Assembly (NCBI GenBank): GCA_024687845.1
Contig: JAILEL010000123.1
Location: forward strand, 1-38,767
Origin: Eubacterium sp.
GTDB taxonomy: Bacteria > Bacillota_A > Clostridia > Lachnospirales > Lachnospiraceae
Reading direction: 5' to 3'
Length of the DNA stretch: 38,767 nt
Translations under genes and position numbers: made by a program
Notes under the pieces: generated by a model
Databases searched by the model: none
What the model saw: only the letters and a program-made list of their open reading frames with translations
Told to the model about the DNA's origin: nothing
Part shown: positions 36,649-38,767 of the stretch, piece after piece
Position numbering within the stretch: the first letter of the stretch is position 1
Layout: the number at the start of each line of letters is the position of its first letter

Positions 36649-37596
36649 ATGTTTGAAAAAAGATATTATAGATTCATTCTTAATTTATTTATCGTTCTGA
36701 TAATTGGAGTTACCTTGGCTCTTACTCTGTTATTCTTTTTTCATGGTGATGACAGAGATGATGACAAGGACGATGTTGATAGAAAGTCATTACAGGAATA
36801 TGTGTCGGACTATAGAAAAACTGTTGAAGACAGCGAATATATCATGCATGCGCTTGGTGGTATGGATGGTGAGAAAAGCTATATCAATTCTATCGATTGC
36901 CTTGAGTTAAAGTATTCAGAAGGATATAGACTTTTTGAGGCAGATGTATCATTTACAAGTGATGGAGTGCTTGTTCTCGCTCATAGTGGTGAGGATAATA
37001 TCTGGACGGAAAATGACTGGGAGCTGAGACTCGGGCAGGAGTACCCGTTAGATGATTCTGACAAGCATCTCTGCACATATGAAGAGTTCATGGGCTTTAA
37101 GATTCAGGGTGAGTACACTGCTACAAGCTTGGCGGAGCTTTTTGAATTTATGAAGCAGCATACAGATATGTATGTAATGATCGATGCGGGGCATAGAAGC
37201 TACGAAGATACTTTAGAGTATTATAGAGTCCTTGTTGAAACGGCAAATGGACAAACTGATATTTTAAACAGGCTGATAGCTGGTGGACAGACTACGGAAA
37301 TGGTGAGAGCTGCCAGAGAGTGCTATGATTTTCCGCTTATTAATCTCTATTATGACAGTGATGAGAGGAGAGAGGATATTATAGCTACACCGGAAAAGTT
37401 TGTAGATTACTGTAAACAGGAGAATATAATCAGCTTCAGTACAGCAAAGGAATACTATACAGAGGAAGCGGCGGAGGTTCTTTCGGGTGAAGATAGTGGA
37501 CTTATCAGTTATATCTTTACAATAAATGATATTACAGAGGCAGAGCTTATGAAGATACGCGGAGCAGACATTATCGGGACTGACTTTCTGAAGTGA
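36649..37596 (+). CDS. Membrane-anchored glycerophosphodiester phosphodiesterase-like protein
   Basis: A 315-residue protein with one N-terminal helix (10-32), an Asp-rich linker (34-45) and an extracytoplasmic TIM-barrel domain of the GDPD/PI-PLC superfamily. The catalytic pair is His67 in HALGG and His112 in LAHS, with metal residues Glu97 and Asp99 in FEADVSFTSDG. The usual HRG is replaced by HALGG, as in a divergent membrane-bound subgroup. It probably cleaves glycerophosphodiesters outside the cell; release from teichoic acids or lipids is a guess. The start has AAAGG 12-13 bases upstream, so it is only fair. CobW-like gene follows by 36 bp, and both could be one transcript. Confidence 0.82.
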   Translation: MFEKRYYRFILNLFIVLIIGVTLALTLLFFFHGDDRDDDKDDVDRKSLQEYVSDYRKTVEDSEYIMHALGGMDGEKSYINSIDCLELKYSEGYRLFEADVSFTSDGVLVLAHSGEDNIWTENDWELRLGQEYPLDDSDKHLCTYEEFMGFKIQGEYTATSLAELFEFMKQHTDMYVMIDAGHRSYEDTLEYYRVLVETANGQTDILNRLIAGGQTTEMVRAARECYDFPLINLYYDSDERREDIIATPEKFVDYCKQENIISFSTAKEYYTEEAAEVLSGEDSGLISYIFTINDITEAELMKIRGADIIGTDFLK

Positions 37597-37632
37597 ATGT
37601 AGATACTGAATTATGGAGGTTCTTGACAAAAG

Positions 37633-38607
37633 ATGATTAAGGTGGATCTTATAACGGGATTTCTCGGATCGGGAAAGACCACATTTATTACTGAATATGC
37701 AAGGTTTTTTGTTGAAGCAGGGAAAAAGGTTGCCATAATTGTAAATGATCATGGGGCAATAAATGTTGACAGACTTCTGCTTGAGCAGCAGCTTGGGGAT
37801 AGCTGTCATATAGAAATGGTTATTGGTGGAGATAAGGACTGTGCCCGTAGGAGACTCAAAACCAAGCTTATAGCCATGGCTATGGAAAAGTATGATCAGG
37901 TTCTGGTGGAGCCTTCGGGGGTTTTTGATGTAGATGATTTTATGGATCTTCTGTATGAGGAGCCTCTGGAACGCTGGTATGAAATGGGAAATATTCTTAC
38001 TATAGTTGAAGAAAATGTTTTTGATCAGAAGGAAGGCTTGTCTGATGCGGTTAAATATTTTCTTGTATCCCAGATATCAAGGGCTGGATGTGTGATTATC
38101 AGTAAGGCTCATAAATATAATGAAGATGTGATACTAAGTAAGATTAATTCCTTATTACTTGATTGTAAATGCAATCGAAAGGTCAAAAAGGTTTATATCT
38201 GGAATAAAGGCAAAATATCGTCTGATGATTTTACGAGTCTTATCAGGAGCGGCTATTCTTCAGGGGATATGATAAAGACTTCAGGCTCCGAAGAAGAAAG
38301 ATTTGATTCACTTTTCTATTTTCATGTAAAAACGCCAATAAAAAGGCTGCCAGAAACAATAAAAAGAATCTTTGAAGATGAGAATACCGGAAATGTTATA
38401 AGATTAAAAGGATTTATCAGAGATGAAAATGAAGAAACACCAGATGATGACAAGGATACAAGATGGCTTGAGGTAAATGCCACAGCCTCTGACATTCAGA
38501 TCAGTCCGACATCAGCCGGACAGGAGCTTTTTATTGTAATCGGAGAGAAGTTAAATGAGGAAAAAATAGGCTCATATTGGGAAGAATATAGAAATTCAGT
38601 GACCTAA
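37633..38607 (+). CDS. CobW/COG0523-like G3E GTPase without the CxCC motif
   Basis: A 324-residue P-loop GTPase of the G3E group (metallochaperones such as CobW, YjiA and ZigA). Walker A is GFLGSGKT (9-16), followed by NDHGAINVD (38-46), and EPSG (93-96) where the family has its Walker-B-related block. At the place of the metal-binding CxCC motif it has GGDKDCARRR with a single Cys70, so the typical Zn/Co-binding triad is absent. The C-terminal COG0523-like domain is present (about 220-324). Thus a metal role cannot be assumed. GGAGG lies 13 bases before ATG, an unusually long gap; no better start is available as MIKVDLITGF is the family N-terminus. It follows the GDPD-like gene by 36 bp. Confidence 0.85.
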   Translation: MIKVDLITGFLGSGKTTFITEYARFFVEAGKKVAIIVNDHGAINVDRLLLEQQLGDSCHIEMVIGGDKDCARRRLKTKLIAMAMEKYDQVLVEPSGVFDVDDFMDLLYEEPLERWYEMGNILTIVEENVFDQKEGLSDAVKYFLVSQISRAGCVIISKAHKYNEDVILSKINSLLLDCKCNRKVKKVYIWNKGKISSDDFTSLIRSGYSSGDMIKTSGSEEERFDSLFYFHVKTPIKRLPETIKRIFEDENTGNVIRLKGFIRDENEETPDDDKDTRWLEVNATASDIQISPTSAGQELFIVIGEKLNEEKIGSYWEEYRNSVT

Positions 38608-38648
38608 TATAGCTTTACTAAAATCTATAAAAATTCACAATTTGTCGT

Positions 38649-38678
38649 TTGACTACCTTCTTATTATTAGCGTATAAT
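38649..38678 (+). promoter_or_regulatory. Promoter of the gene at the right edge
   Basis: TTGACT (38649-38654), an 18-bp spacer and perfect TATAAT (38673-38678). It gives a leader of about 54 bases before the next start codon. Confidence 0.8.
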
Positions 38679-38738
38679 TATTCCTTGGTGAGTCGTCTTA
38701 AAGGTATGGGGGAGAAATACATTTAAGGAGATTTTTTG

Positions 38739-38767
38739 ATGTATAAAAACGGTTCTAAATTCTTGGG
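38739..38767 (+). CDS. 5' end of an unidentified gene, cut by window edge
   Basis: Begins MYKNGSKFL and leaves the window after nine full codons. AAGGAG lies 9 bases before ATG and a strong promoter precedes it, so it is almost certainly a real gene. Too little is present to suggest a function. Confidence 0.65.

Noticed and set aside
37264..37809. A 181-codon minus-strand frame across the GDPD-CobW junction
   Set aside because: It spans two well-supported plus-strand genes and has no protein features or ribosome site.

Overview
The window looks like the chromosome of a low-GC, Gram-positive Clostridia member, most likely a Lachnospiraceae relative (Butyrivibrio/Lachnospira/Roseburia type). 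Reasons: the AT-rich sequence with strong AGGAGG-type ribosome sites; the Firmicute order lepA-hemW-hrcA-grpE-dnaK-dnaJ-prmA-rsmE; an LtaS-type membrane sulfatase; a gene with the DUF6382-FHA architecture; and a transferred C-di-GMP-I type riboswitch of clostridial style. The genus is inferred by eye and not tested. Almost all genes from 0.1 to 33.8 kb lie on the minus strand (argH is the exception); from 34.2 kb to the end all lie on the plus strand.

Layout. At 0-0.1 kb there is the 3' part of a probable c-di-GMP-I riboswitch on the minus strand, whose gene lies outside the window. 0.16-3.7 kb: a minus-strand N-degron operon, clpS-clpA-aat, led by an extended -10 promoter, a ~115-nt nested-hairpin element and the remnant of an ACT-domain gene. 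3.7-4.8 kb: a secreted PHB-depolymerase/feruloyl-esterase-like lipoprotein. 4.9-7.2 kb: nifS-type cysteine desulfurase plus thiI (sulfur transfer to tRNA), with a perfect palindrome at the predicted promoter. 7.3-17.4 kb: the classic heat-shock/translation block lepA, hemW, hrcA-grpE-dnaK-dnaJ, prmA, rsmE, with a perfect CIRCE operator before hrcA. 17.5-25.2 kb: an EamA transporter with a 51-nt REP-like palindrome at its start, a LURP-one-related protein, a very large SWIM-SNF2 ATPase, and htpG with its own perfect CIRCE. 25.6-33.4 kb: a transglutaminase-like lipoprotein, argH (plus strand), an FHA protein, typA/bipA and an LtaS-like sulfatase with an extra C-terminal IPT-like domain. 33.7-34.2 kb: tRNA-Gly(GCC) and a 339-bp hairpin-packed MITE-like element. 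34.3-38.7 kb (plus strand): two small membrane proteins of unknown function, an AI-2E-family permease, a membrane-anchored GDPD, a CobW-like GTPase without the CxCC motif, and the first codons of a further gene.

How the genes work together. The window is rich in protein quality control: an AAA+ unfoldase with adaptor and N-degron writer (ClpA/ClpS/Aat), DnaK/DnaJ/GrpE, HtpG, and HrcA, whose CIRCE operator appears at both hrcA and htpG, so HtpG is probably in the same regulon. ThiI and its neighbouring desulfurase form a tRNA thiolation pair; LepA, TypA, PrmA and RsmE serve translation and ribosome modification.

The most unusual non-coding content is a family of MITE-like repeats with the terminal repeat GTTACTATTCACGGTT. 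One long copy (33893-34231) carries a row of perfect small hairpins, and one internally deleted copy (14287-14365) appears to serve as the terminator of hemW. The best candidates for undescribed biology are the two-gene membrane pair at 34.3-35.1 kb, the structured leader before clpS, and the hairpin array itself. No phage, CRISPR array, transposase gene or defence system was seen.
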